Notes: generated from the letters alone by a model not told the origin. 58,684 nucleotides of DNA from Oscillospiraceae bacterium (GCA_015067615.1 SVMD01000015.1:1-58684), one strand, 5' to 3'; shown: positions 1-7,485, numbered from the stretch's first letter. Numbers and translations are program-made.

Positions 1-2
1 CA

Positions 3-1055
3 GGTAAGTGGATGTCCCAGCTTCGAGTCAAGGACTGGAAAGGCGAGGAACATCATAAAAAGAAAAGAGGCTTCAATACGAAGAAAGAAGCCTTGGAATG
101 GGAAAAGGAATTTCTGAATCAAGCCACTGGCAGCTTGGGTATGACCTTCAAAGACTTCATTGAACTGTATATGAAGGACATGGAAAAACGGCTGAAGCCG
201 GGAACGGTAGCCAACAAGAAGTTTTTGATTGATCAGAAGATCACACCGTTTTTCGGTAAGATCCCGCTGAACGATATTAAGCCCACCGACATTCGGAAGT
301 GGCAGAATGAACTGACCAGCTACCGGGACGAGAAAGGAAATCCCTACTCGGCAACCTATCTCAAGACCATCAACAACCAAATCACAGCGATCTTCAACTA
401 TGCGGTCAAGTATTATGGCCTAAAAGAAAATCCCTGCCATAAGGCAGGGGGCATGGGCAAGAAGAACGCAGAAGAAATGGATTTCTGGACGAGGGACGAG
501 TTCAATACCTTCATCAAATACTTCGAGGACAAGCCTAAGTATTACGCCATGTTTATGACGCTGTACTACACCGGCATCCGGGAAGGTGAGATGCTGGCTC
601 TGACCCCGGCAGACATTGACCTTGAGAAAGCTACCATCCGTATCAACAAGAACTACCAAAATGTGGGTGGCGAGGAACTGATTACCTCCCCCAAGACACC
701 CAAGAGCAACCGTGTAGTTACGATCCCGACGCTATTGGTGAACTGCCTCCGGGAGTACATGGAGAAATGGTACGGATTGGAGCAGGATGACCGAATCTTC
801 CCTTATACAAAGAACATCGTAAATCATGTCATGGCAAAGGCCTGTGAAGAAGTCGGAGTGAAAAAGATCCGGGTGCATGATATTCGCCACAGCCATGCCA
901 GTATGCTCGTGGAACTGGGTTTCTCCCCGCTGCTGATTGCGGAGCGCCTGGGTCATGAGCGAGTACAGACTACGATGGAAACTTACAGCCACTTGTACCC
1001 GAATAAGCAAGCAGAAGTAGCCATGCAGCTCGACGGTTTAGCCACCAACGACTGA
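3..1055 (+). CDS. Tyrosine recombinase (integrase), 5' truncated by the window edge
   Basis: Site-specific tyrosine recombinase of the phage/ICE integrase family, which cuts and joins DNA at attachment sites. The first ATG in the window is at 12, but the open frame runs to the window edge, and the codons before it read GKW, matching the usual 'GKW...' strand of the N-terminal arm-binding domain, so the true start lies upstream. Counting from that internal ATG, a SAM-like core-binding domain lies near residues 45-135 and the catalytic domain follows, with Arg in YTGIREGE (about 190), HDIRH (about 290), LGHE (about 315) and the Tyr nucleophile in the C-terminal TYSHLYP. The gene ends 110 bp from the 3' end of guaA and points toward it, the standard layout at an element end. 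It looks intact at its C-terminus. Which element it belongs to cannot be seen. Confidence 0.93.
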   Translation, partial: GKWMSQLRVKDWKGEEHHKKKRGFNTKKEALEWEKEFLNQATGSLGMTFKDFIELYMKDMEKRLKPGTVANKKFLIDQKITPFFGKIPLNDIKPTDIRKWQNELTSYRDEKGNPYSATYLKTINNQITAIFNYAVKYYGLKENPCHKAGGMGKKNAEEMDFWTRDEFNTFIKYFEDKPKYYAMFMTLYYTGIREGEMLALTPADIDLEKATIRINKNYQNVGGEELITSPKTPKSNRVVTIPTLLVNCLREYMEKWYGLEQDDRIFPYTKNIVNHVMAKACEEVGVKKIRVHDIRHSHASMLVELGFSPLLIAERLGHERVQTTMETYSHLYPNKQAEVAMQLDGLATND

Positions 1056-1096
1056 TGGCTACCAAAAAACCTTCTGATGTAGCCATTTTGTAGCCA
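1018..1096. repeat. Cluster of TAGCCA motifs at the integrase end (possible arm-type sites)
   Basis: TAGCCA occurs at 1018, 1039, 1080 and 1091 on the + strand and once inverted at 1056. Five copies in about 80 bp beside an integrase and an attachment site resemble arm-type binding repeats of Tn916/lambda-type recombinases. Two copies are inside the coding sequence and may be chance. Confidence 0.4.
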
Positions 1097-1110
1097 CTAC
1101 AAAAAGCAAA

Positions 1111-1146
1111 TCCCGAAAAGTGCTGGATTTGCAACACTTTTCGGGA
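1111..1146. terminator. Hairpin between integrase and guaA
   Basis: A 12-bp perfect stem (TCCCGAAAAGTG at 1111-1122 with its complement at 1135-1146) around a 12-nt loop lies between two convergent genes. It may end transcription from one or both. There is no clean U-tract on either side. Confidence 0.5.
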
Positions 1147-1165
1147 CTTAAAAGCCTATTTCAAA

Positions 1166-1190
1166 TTATTCCCACTCGATGGTGCCCACG
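1166..1190. other. Candidate integration (att) site in the 3' end of guaA
   Basis: The last codons of guaA, read on the + strand as TTATTCCCACTCGATGGT, are a known core site for guaA-targeting genomic islands. The adjoining integrase supports this being one end of an inserted element whose end restores the gene's 3' terminus. The partner site lies outside the window, so the exact core length cannot be read here. Confidence 0.6.
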
Positions 1191-2167
1191 GGCTTGGGGG
1201 TCAGGTCCATCAGGACGCGGTTGATACCCTCGACTTCGTGGGTGATGCGGTTAACGATCTTGTGAAGAACGCTGTAGGGAATCTCTTCCACGGTAGCGGT
1301 CATGGCGTCGGTAGTGTTCACGGCGCGGATGATGGCGGGCCAGCCCTCGTAGCGGCTCTCGTCCTTCACGCCGACGCTCTTGATGTCGGGCACGACCACA
1401 AAGTACTGCCAGACCTTCTCAGCCAGGCCGCAGTTTGCGAACTCTTCACGCAGGATGGCGTCAGCCTCACGCAGGGCGTGCAGGCGGTCACGGGTGATGG
1501 CACCCAGGCAGCGGACACCCAGGCCGGGGCCGGGGAAGGGCTGACGGTAGACCATGGCATGGGGCAGACCCAGAGCCTCGCCCACCACACGGACCTCGTC
1601 CTTGAACAGCAGCTTGATGGGCTCCACCAGCTCGAACTTCAGGTCCTCAGGCAGACCGCCCACGTTGTGGTGGGACTTGACGGCCTTCTTGCCCTCGGCA
1701 GCCTTCTGGGACTCCAGAATGTCGGGGTAGATGGTACCCTGAGCCAGGTAGGTGATATCCTCCAGCTTACGGGCTTCGTCAGCGAAGACGGTGATGAATT
1801 CCTTGCCGATGATCTTACGCTTGGTCTCGGGGTCGGAAACGCCGGCCAGCAGGCCCAGGAAGTGGTCGGTGGCGTCCACATAGATCAGGTTGGCATCCAG
1901 GCCATCCTTGAACATCTTGATAACACCCTCGGACTCGTCCTTACGCATCAGGCCATGGTTGACGTGGACGCAGACCAGCTGCTTGCCGATGGCCTTGATC
2001 AGCAGAGCGGCGACAACAGAGGAGTCAACACCGCCGGACAGGGCCAGCAGGACCTTCTTGTCACCAACCTGCTCACGGACAGCAGCAACCTGCTCATCGA
2101 TGAACTTGTTGGCCAGGTCAAAATTGGTGATGCGCTCCATGGATTCGGGACGAACATTACCGGACAT
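1166..2167 (-). CDS. guaA: GMP synthase, ATP-pyrophosphatase subunit only
   Basis: Converts XMP to GMP with ATP and ammonia in purine synthesis. The P-loop SGGVDSS of the ATP-PPase domain is at residues 44-50, followed by the dimerisation domain and the conserved C-terminus ending KPVGTIEWE. The protein is 333 residues, while the usual bacterial enzyme is about 510-520, because the N-terminal class I glutamine amidotransferase domain is absent. The region upstream of the ATG is a short leader with a good ribosome site (GGAGGA) and promoter, so this is not a window or start-choice artefact. It resembles the archaeal two-subunit arrangement (GuaAb). A separate GuaAa glutaminase must lie elsewhere, or the enzyme uses free ammonia. 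The 3' end serves as the integration site of the element to its left. Confidence 0.93.
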   Translation of the reverse strand: MSGNVRPESMERITNFDLANKFIDEQVAAVREQVGDKKVLLALSGGVDSSVVAALLIKAIGKQLVCVHVNHGLMRKDESEGVIKMFKDGLDANLIYVDATDHFLGLLAGVSDPETKRKIIGKEFITVFADEARKLEDITYLAQGTIYPDILESQKAAEGKKAVKSHHNVGGLPEDLKFELVEPIKLLFKDEVRVVGEALGLPHAMVYRQPFPGPGLGVRCLGAITRDRLHALREADAILREEFANCGLAEKVWQYFVVVPDIKSVGVKDESRYEGWPAIIRAVNTTDAMTATVEEIPYSVLHKIVNRITHEVEGINRVLMDLTPKPVGTIEWE

Positions 2168-2216
2168 AGATTATTCCTCCAATTTGTAAAATAAAAGTGG
2201 ATTCTTGAATAAAAAC

Positions 2217-2245
2217 ATTATAATCCTATCCGTTTCAGACTGCAA
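2217..2245 (-). promoter_or_regulatory. guaA promoter
   Basis: On the minus strand: -35 TTGCAG (2245-2240), 17-bp spacer, -10 TATAAT (2222-2217). The leader of about 45 nt contains a GGAGGA ribosome site. I saw no guanine or other riboswitch fold in it. Confidence 0.65.
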
Positions 2246-2315
2246 TAATAAATTTTTGTCAAAATATAATTTTGTCGATGTAACAAATTGCAAAGGCCCC
2301 AATTGTCTAATTTTG

Positions 2316-2343
2316 TTGCAATTTGGCGGAGGTATGGTATAAT
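2316..2343 (+). promoter_or_regulatory. Promoter of the PfkB-pdxY pair
   Basis: TTGCAA (2316-2321), 16-bp spacer, TATAAT (2338-2343). It overlaps an upstream in-frame ATG at 2323, which rules that ATG out as the translation start and supports ATG 2371. Confidence 0.6.
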
Positions 2344-2370
2344 GACAAAAACCTTTCAGGAGGAGCTCAT

Positions 2371-3303
2371 ATGGGTATTGTGGTCATCGGCGCGGTATTT
2401 GTGGATATCAAGGGCTATCCCGAAGCAAATTTCATTCCCACGGGCCGGAACGCAGGCCGGGTGGAAACGGTCCACGGCGGTGTGGGCCGGAATGTAGCGG
2501 AGGATATTGCCAACTGCGAGCTGCGTCCCACCTTTGTTTCTCTGGTGGACCAGACCGGTGCGGGCGCGGATGTGCTGAAGAAGCTGCGCAATCATAAGGT
2601 CAATACGGACTATATCTGGACCACCCGGGACGGCATGGGCACCTGGGTCGCGGTCTTTGATAACGACGGCGATGTGTTCGCATCCATCTCCAAGCGGCCC
2701 AATCTGCTGCCCATTGTGGACATTCTGGAAAAGCACGGAGATGAGATCTTTGCCAATGCCGACAGCGTTGTCTGTGAGATCGACATTGACAAGGAAATTG
2801 TCAAGCGGGTGTTTAAGCTTGCCAAGAAGCACAACAAAAAGGTCTATTCCGTGGTGGGCAACATGTCCATCGCCCTGGAGCGGCGGGATTTCCTCAAGTC
2901 CATTGACTGCTTTGTCTGCAATGTGCAGGAGGCAGGCCTCTTGTTCTTTGACGATTATTCCGGCAAGACGGTGGAAGAAATGGTGGACATCATTTCCGGC
3001 AAGGTGATCGCTGCTCAGATTCCCAGCATGATCGTCACCATGGGCGGCGACGGCGCGGTGTACGCCAGCAAGGACGGCGACAAGGGCTACTGCCCTGCCC
3101 GAAAGGTGGAGGTGAAGGACACCACCGGCGCCGGTGACTCCTTCTGCGCAGGCGTTGCCATCGGCCTGACCTACGGAAAGAGCCTGGCGGAGGCCTGCGA
3201 GATAGGAGCCCATCTGGCTGCCTCCGTCATCGTCACCTCTGAGAGCGTCTGTCCCCGGTTCCTGCCGAGAGAGCTGGGGCTTGACATGGATGTGGAGGAA
3301 TAA
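2371..3303 (+). CDS. PfkB-family sugar/nucleoside kinase (possible pseudouridine kinase)
   Basis: A 310-residue ribokinase-fold kinase that phosphorylates a sugar or nucleoside with ATP in the cytoplasm. The substrate-side motif GGVGRN is at 36-41, and the C-terminal signature DTTGAGDSF carries the catalytic base Asp near 256. The GGVGRN-IAE stretch and overall length resemble pseudouridine kinase (PsuK/YeiC), but no psuG glycosidase is adjacent, so the substrate is left open. ATG 2371 is chosen for its AGGAGGAG site 5 nt upstream. The stop overlaps the next start (TAATG), so the two kinases are translationally coupled. Confidence 0.88.
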   Translation: MGIVVIGAVFVDIKGYPEANFIPTGRNAGRVETVHGGVGRNVAEDIANCELRPTFVSLVDQTGAGADVLKKLRNHKVNTDYIWTTRDGMGTWVAVFDNDGDVFASISKRPNLLPIVDILEKHGDEIFANADSVVCEIDIDKEIVKRVFKLAKKHNKKVYSVVGNMSIALERRDFLKSIDCFVCNVQEAGLLFFDDYSGKTVEEMVDIISGKVIAAQIPSMIVTMGGDGAVYASKDGDKGYCPARKVEVKDTTGAGDSFCAGVAIGLTYGKSLAEACEIGAHLAASVIVTSESVCPRFLPRELGLDMDVEE

Positions 3304-4121
3304 TGGCCTATAAACGAATTTTAACCATTCAGGACATCTCCTGCGTGGGTCAGTGCTCCATGACAGTGGCTATGCCGATTTTAAGCGCCTGCGGCCATGA
3401 GACCTGTATCCTGCCCACAGCAGTCCTTTCCACCCATACCGGCGGCTTTGGTAAGCCGGTGGTGCAGCACCTCAGTGTGGATGGTATGTGGCGCCACTGG
3501 AAGAACCAGGGGATCAACTTTGATGCCATTCTGGTGGGCTATCTGGGCAGCGTAGCTGCCGTGGAGATGGTTTCCCAAATCCTGGATGAGATGCTCTCTC
3601 CCGGCGGTATCTCCATCGTGGACCCGGCCATGGCAGACCACGGAAAGCTGTATTCCGGGTTTGATGAAAACTATGCCAAAGCCATGCAGACCCTTTGTGA
3701 AAAGGCGGATATCATGATCCCCAACATCACGGAAGCCGCCATGATGGCTGGCATGCCTTACCGGGCGGACCTGGATGAAGCCTACGTCCGGGAATTGCTT
3801 TCCAAACTGGGGGGCAGGGAAGTGGTGCTGACCGGTGTTGGATTTGCCCCGGATCAGACCGGCGCAGCCCTTCGGCAGAAGGGGGAGATCCTCTTTTTCC
3901 ACCACCCGAAGATCGAGAAAAGCTACCACGGTACCGGCGATATGTTCGCAGCCTGCATGACCGGGGCGCTGATGCAGGAAACATCTCTGCCCGAAGCCAT
4001 TGAAATCGCTTCGGAATTTACCCTCCGGGCGATCCAAGCCACCGCCGAAGCCCCTGCCCACTGGTATGGGGTCAAGTTCGAAACGGTGCTGCCCTGGCTT
4101 GTATCAAGACTTTTTTCATAA
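3303..4121 (+). CDS. pdxY: Pyridoxamine/pyridoxal kinase
   Basis: A 272-residue ribokinase-superfamily kinase of the PdxK/PdxY/ThiD type, phosphorylating B6 vitamers (pyridoxal, pyridoxamine) in the PLP salvage pathway. The N-terminus ILTIQDISCVGQCS and the central GYLGS and DPAMADHG motifs are typical of clostridial pyridoxamine kinases. The catalytic GTGD is near residue 213. The gene starts inside the stop of the preceding PfkB kinase, so both are made from one mRNA that ends at a strong terminator. Substrate preference between vitamers cannot be read from the sequence. Confidence 0.88.
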   Translation: MAYKRILTIQDISCVGQCSMTVAMPILSACGHETCILPTAVLSTHTGGFGKPVVQHLSVDGMWRHWKNQGINFDAILVGYLGSVAAVEMVSQILDEMLSPGGISIVDPAMADHGKLYSGFDENYAKAMQTLCEKADIMIPNITEAAMMAGMPYRADLDEAYVRELLSKLGGREVVLTGVGFAPDQTGAALRQKGEILFFHHPKIEKSYHGTGDMFAACMTGALMQETSLPEAIEIASEFTLRAIQATAEAPAHWYGVKFETVLPWLVSRLFS

Positions 4122-4124
4122 CAG

Positions 4125-4160
4125 TTAAGAACGGCAGAACAACTGCCGTTCTTAATTTTT
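4125..4160 (+). terminator. Rho-independent terminator after pdxY
   Basis: A 13-bp perfect stem (TTAAGAACGGCAG, 4125-4137, with 4143-4155), 5-nt loop, then TTTTT. Confidence 0.9.
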
Positions 4161-4240
4161 CCGAAAGATTAGTCCGCTTGTGTTTATTTTTTGCGGATTT
4201 TGGTGTATAGTAAGAAAAAAGATCGTCGGGAGGTGCAGCC

Positions 4241-5707
4241 ATGACCAATCAGACACAAGTGAAGCAGCCGGGAAAAATCTGGCCCATTGTCCTGATCATT
4301 GTGACCATTCTGGTTTTTATGGCAGTTTCGGCGTTTTTCCTGCTCTTTGTTCTGAATCGTTTTGAACTTCAGATTTTCCTCCGGGGTGAGGAGTTCGTCG
4401 AGATTCCCATAGGAAGGACCTACGAAGAGTCCGGCGCGGAGGCCAGACTTGTGGGGTCTCACTTTTTCAAAGACGGCATTCCTCTGGATGTGGAGGTACG
4501 CTCCAACGGCTCGGTGGACAGTAGCCTGCCCGGCGAATATGAAATCTACTATGGCGCCATGTTCCGGAATATGTCCGCATCCCGGCAGCGCATTGTCCGG
4601 GTGGTGGATCTGAATCCGCCCCGGATCACGCTGATCTCCGATCCGTATGCCTACACCATTCCCGGAGAGCCCTACCGGGAGGAGGGATATTCCGCCTGGG
4701 ATGACTGCGACGGGGATATCACCACAAGTGTTGTCAGAGAAGAAAAGGACGGCTTTGTTACCTACACCGTGTGGGACCGGGGCAACAACCGGACTTCGGT
4801 AACCAGAAAGATCCGCTATTTTGATCCCATTCCACCGCAGATCACACTTCTTGGGGAAACCAGGGTGTACGCGGAGGCCGGAGAAAACTATGCAGAACCC
4901 GGCTGGACAGCACAGGATAATGTGGACGGTGATCTTTCTGAGCGTGTGCAGGTGTCGGATACGGTTGAGCGGTATCTGGCGGGGGATTACGTGGTTACCT
5001 ACAGTGTGAAGGATGCCGCAGGGAACACAGCAACTGCGCAGAGAACCGTGACGGTTGTGCCCAAGGGGATTCCCAATGTGGAAATGCCTTCAGAGCGGGT
5101 GATCTACCTGACCTTTGACGATGGTCCCGGACCCTATACCCGTCAGGTTCTGGAAATTTTGGAGGAATACGATGCGAAGGCCACTTTTTTCGTGTTGAAT
5201 ACGGACAATGTGGATGTACTTCAGGACATTGCGAAGGCGGGGCATGCCATCGGTATCCATTCCATGACCCACGATTATCAGGAGGTCTATGCAAGCCCAG
5301 AGGCTTTTTTCCATGATCTTCTGTCCATGCAGCAGCTGATCCGGGAGAAAGCGGGAGTAGAGACCTATCTGATGCGATTCCCCGGAGGCAGCTCCAACAC
5401 CGTCAGCCGGTTCAATCCGGGTATTATGACCTACCTGACCCAGGCGGTGGAGGATAACGGCTTCTGTTACTTCGACTGGAACGTGGACAGTGACGATTCC
5501 GGCGGCGCCCGGAGCAAAGAAAAAGTGTATGAGAATGTGGTGGCCGGGGTGAAAGACCGCAAAACCGCCATTGTTCTGATGCACGATGTGAAAAAATACA
5601 GCGTGGAGGCACTGGAAGAAATCCTGATTTGGGGCAGGGAAAAGGGCTACGAATTCCGCAGCCTGGACATGACCAGCCCAAGAGCCCATCACGGGGTGAA
5701 TAACTGA
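4241..5707 (+). CDS. Membrane-anchored polysaccharide deacetylase with Ig-like (DUF5011-type) repeats
   Basis: A 488-residue surface protein. A hydrophobic anchor (about 14-40) follows a short cytoplasmic N-terminus. Three beta-rich, DUF5011/Cry22-like Ig modules occupy roughly 45-121, 125-195 and 196-275. The C-terminal NodB deacetylase domain contains TFDDGP (291-296), the metal-binding His pair HSMTH (340 and 344), RFPGGSS, DWNVDSDD and the C-terminal LMHD (His 448). It probably removes N-acetyl groups from peptidoglycan or another cell-wall glycan outside the membrane. The start has an AGGTG-type ribosome site about 7 nt upstream. It is monocistronic between two terminators. Confidence 0.9.
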   Translation: MTNQTQVKQPGKIWPIVLIIVTILVFMAVSAFFLLFVLNRFELQIFLRGEEFVEIPIGRTYEESGAEARLVGSHFFKDGIPLDVEVRSNGSVDSSLPGEYEIYYGAMFRNMSASRQRIVRVVDLNPPRITLISDPYAYTIPGEPYREEGYSAWDDCDGDITTSVVREEKDGFVTYTVWDRGNNRTSVTRKIRYFDPIPPQITLLGETRVYAEAGENYAEPGWTAQDNVDGDLSERVQVSDTVERYLAGDYVVTYSVKDAAGNTATAQRTVTVVPKGIPNVEMPSERVIYLTFDDGPGPYTRQVLEILEEYDAKATFFVLNTDNVDVLQDIAKAGHAIGIHSMTHDYQEVYASPEAFFHDLLSMQQLIREKAGVETYLMRFPGGSSNTVSRFNPGIMTYLTQAVEDNGFCYFDWNVDSDDSGGARSKEKVYENVVAGVKDRKTAIVLMHDVKKYSVEALEEILIWGREKGYEFRSLDMTSPRAHHGVNN

Positions 5708-5713
5708 CAGAAA

Positions 5714-5746
5714 CCCGCCCTCCGTCAGGAGGGCGGTTCTTTCTTT
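5714..5746 (+). terminator. Terminator after the deacetylase
   Basis: A 9-bp GC stem CCGCCCTCC (5715-5723) with 5728-5736, loop GTCA, then TTCTTTCTTT. Confidence 0.88.
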
Positions 5747-5761
5747 GGACTATGGAAATAT

Positions 5762-6156
5762 TCAGATTTCATCTACATCCCTCCGGGATGCGTCTGAAAT
5801 CTGAGGGACTCTCCCACGAGCTAAGAAAGTGTCCACCGGACGCTTTCTTACCCTCCCTTCGGTCTGGCGGCTCTTTCGGGTCCCATCGCCGCACCAAAAA
5901 AGAGAGGGTACCTTTGGTACCCTCTCTTTTTTGGTGCGAGTGTTCTTATAGGACTTTTCGGAAACTGCGCCCGTACCAACACTTTTGGGAATCGGGCATA
6001 CTCGAATTTGATCCACATCCGTACCGGATGTGGATCAAATCCGAGGGACTCTCCCACGGCCTAAAAACATGCCACCGGCATGTTTTCTTAACGGCCTTTC
6101 GAGTCTCATCTCCGCACAAAAAATTCCGGTCACCCCGTAAGGGGTAACCGGAATTT
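5762..6156. repeat. Two tandem tRNA-Leu-associated hairpin units (T-arm mirror repeats)
   Basis: This 395-bp stretch, downstream of tRNA-Leu on its strand, holds no convincing gene. It carries two diverged copies of one unit. Each has a long hairpin beginning in a copy of the tRNA end (CGCACCA), a reversed copy of the T-arm/acceptor region, a hairpin with loop CCACCGG (5823-5849 and 6064-6086), a box GAGGGACTCTCCCACG (5803-5818 and 6043-6058), and a further hairpin (5763-5802; a perfect 16-bp stem at 6006-6021/6025-6040). At 5890-5938 lies a 49-nt perfect palindrome with a 3-nt loop, a terminator copy ending in the tRNA CGCACCA but with no tRNA attached. Confidence 0.75.
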
Positions 6157-6157
6157 T
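6120..6157 (-). terminator. Terminator of tRNA-Leu
   Basis: AAAATTCCGGT...ACCCC (6120-6136) pairs with 6141-6157 with one mismatch. On the minus strand the second arm ends in a T-run. The stem runs straight into the tRNA CCA end. Confidence 0.8.
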
Positions 6158-6239
6158 GGTGCGAGAGATGGGACTCGAACCCACACGGCGTAACCACACG
6201 CACCTCAAACGTGCTTGTCTACCATTCCAACACTCTCGC
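6157..6239 (-). tRNA. tRNA-Leu (anticodon GAG), CCA encoded
   Basis: A class II tRNA of 83 nt. The acceptor GCGAGAG pairs with CTCTCGC, followed by ACCA. The anticodon loop TTTGAGG gives GAG (reads CUC/CUU). A short variable arm GTGGTTACGC-type and a T-arm GGGTTCGAGTCCC are present. Confidence 0.93.
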
Positions 6240-6251
6240 AAGTGCTTATGT

Positions 6252-6280
6252 ATTATACATTCTCGGCCCAGTTTTGTCAA
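6252..6280 (-). promoter_or_regulatory. tRNA-Leu promoter
   Basis: Consensus on the minus strand: TTGACA (6280-6275), 17 bp, TATAAT (6257-6252), 12 bp before the tRNA. Confidence 0.85.
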
Positions 6281-6298
6281 CAACTTTTTCCAAAACAC

Positions 6299-6327
6299 TT
6301 GCAACCAACGTTACTCTTTGATAAAAT
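6299..6327 (+). promoter_or_regulatory. rsmE promoter
   Basis: TTGCAA (6299-6304), 17 bp, TAAAAT (6322-6327). Confidence 0.65.
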
Positions 6328-6354
6328 ACAGAAAACTGTATGGAGGAAGCGGTT

Positions 6355-7080
6355 ATGGTTCGATTTTTTGTGAATCCGGAGGAACTGGCAGGGGAGACCC
6401 TGTGCCTTTCCGGAGAGAATGCGCAGCATGCAAAGGTTCTGCGGCTGAAGTCTGGGGAACAGGTGCTGGTCTGCGACGGAGAGGGCAGGGAATGTCTGTG
6501 CGAGGTGCTGGATGTGTCCGGATTCCAGCTGCGCGTTCTGGAGCGTCGGGAGTCCACCGCGGAGGCATCCGTGCGGGTCAGCGTCTATATGGCCTTTCCT
6601 AAGGCGGACAAGCTGGAGCATGTGATCCAGAAGGCTACGGAGCTGGGAGCCTATGAGATCGTGGCCTTTCCCTCGGGCCGCTGTGTCTCCAAGCCTGACG
6701 AAAAGAGCCTGAAAAAGAAGCTGGAACGGTGGCAGAAGATTGCCGCCTCTGCCGCGGAGCAGTCCGGCCGGGGACGAATCCCGGAGGTCATTGTACTGCC
6801 GAGCTTTCAGGCCGCCCTGGACCGGGCCGCTCAGGCCGATAAGGCCCTGATGTTTTACGAAAATGAACATGCCGTTACATTGCGGATGGCCCTGGAATCC
6901 GGTTCCTGGAATACTGTGAGCCTTCTCACCGGCCCTGAGGGCGGCCTGGAGGAAAGGGAAGTGGAGCAGGCAAGAGCCTCAGGTCTTGATGTCTGCACCC
7001 TTGGCAGCCGGATTCTCCGCTGCGAGACCGCCCCCCTGTGCGCCCTGTCCGCTGTCATGTACGCTGCCGGAGAATTTTAA
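6355..7080 (+). CDS. rsmE: 16S rRNA (uracil-1498-N3)-methyltransferase
   Basis: A 241-residue SPOUT methyltransferase that uses S-adenosylmethionine to methylate U1498 of 16S rRNA in the 30S subunit. It has an N-terminal PUA-like domain (VRFFV... QHAKVLRLKSG) and a C-terminal trefoil-knot domain with LLTGPEGGL (GPEGGL at 193-198) and LGSRILRCETA. The start at 6355 is preferred over the in-frame ATG at 6340 because the GGAGGA ribosome site (6342-6347) lies between them. It is a single gene with its own promoter and a downstream terminator. Confidence 0.94.
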   Translation: MVRFFVNPEELAGETLCLSGENAQHAKVLRLKSGEQVLVCDGEGRECLCEVLDVSGFQLRVLERRESTAEASVRVSVYMAFPKADKLEHVIQKATELGAYEIVAFPSGRCVSKPDEKSLKKKLERWQKIAASAAEQSGRGRIPEVIVLPSFQAALDRAAQADKALMFYENEHAVTLRMALESGSWNTVSLLTGPEGGLEEREVEQARASGLDVCTLGSRILRCETAPLCALSAVMYAAGEF

Positions 7081-7087
7081 TATATAA

Positions 7088-7120
7088 AAGCGCCACCTGA
7101 CTGGGTGGCGCTTATTTTTT
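7088..7120 (+). terminator. Terminator after rsmE
   Basis: A 10-bp stem AAGCGCCACC (7088-7097) with 7104-7113, loop TGACTG, then ATTTTTT. Confidence 0.9.
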
Positions 7121-7192
7121 CTTAACGGCATTTCAATCGCGCACACCCATCAGTACAAAATCCCACCCCGAATGGGGTGGGATTTTGTACTG
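7121..7192 (-). terminator. tRNA-Ser terminator with extended, partly decayed mirror of the tRNA end
   Basis: Arms 7151-7169 and 7174-7192 form a perfect 19-bp stem, loop GAAT. The inner GC part with its T-run would be the working terminator, while the outer part takes in the end of the tRNA. Beyond it, 7121-7139 (CTTAACGGCATTTCAATCG) matches the unit next to tRNA-Leu (CTTAACGGCCTTTCGAGTC at 6087-6105). Confidence 0.7.
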
Positions 7193-7279
7193 GCGGAGAG
7201 TGTGAGATTCGAACTCACGGTGGGTTTCCCCATCACCAGTTTTCAAGACTGGCTCCTTAAACCGCTCGGACAACTCTCC
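7191..7279 (-). tRNA. tRNA-Ser (anticodon UGA), CCA encoded
   Basis: A class II tRNA of 89 nt. The acceptor GGAGAGT pairs with ACTCTCC, then GCCA with discriminator G. The anticodon stem CCAGT/ACTGG encloses CTTGAAA, giving TGA. A long variable arm is present, and the T-arm is GAGTTCGAATCTC. Confidence 0.94.
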
Positions 7280-7292
7280 ATATGCAGTTTGA

Positions 7293-7321
7293 ATCATACC
7301 ATTTTCCGTTTAAAAAGTCAA
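7293..7321 (-). promoter_or_regulatory. tRNA-Ser promoter
   Basis: Minus strand: TTGACT (7321-7316), 17 bp, TATGAT (7298-7293). Confidence 0.8.
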
Positions 7322-7400
7322 GGGTCCGGATAAATGTGCTTCAGTCATGCACAAATGTGTCTTAATGTACAAAAAAACGAAATAAATACAAAAATATTTG

Positions 7401-7455
7401 TTGAAAATCCATGATAGTGTGTTATGATGGAATTAACAGATATCCGTCGGATATC
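7401..7455 (+). promoter_or_regulatory. ald promoter with a palindrome at the transcription start
   Basis: TTGAAA (7401-7406), 16 bp, TATGAT (7423-7428). A perfect inverted repeat GATATCC-GTC-GGATATC (7439-7455) lies just downstream of the expected start point. It could be a repressor operator or a 5' mRNA hairpin. Confidence 0.55.
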
Positions 7456-7485
7456 CCTGTAATACTTCGAAAGGAGCATTCAATT

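Noticed and set aside
1238..2194. Long open frame on the plus strand opposite guaA
   Set aside because: Shadow of guaA created by its codon bias; the plus strand here has no ribosome site and the guaA reading is clear.
2168..2280. Purine riboswitch before guaA
   Set aside because: The leader is about 45 nt and no aptamer core is seen.
5752..6304. Several open frames in the tRNA-Leu repeat region
   Set aside because: They cross tRNA and hairpin sequence and lack ribosome sites; the DNA structure explains the region better.
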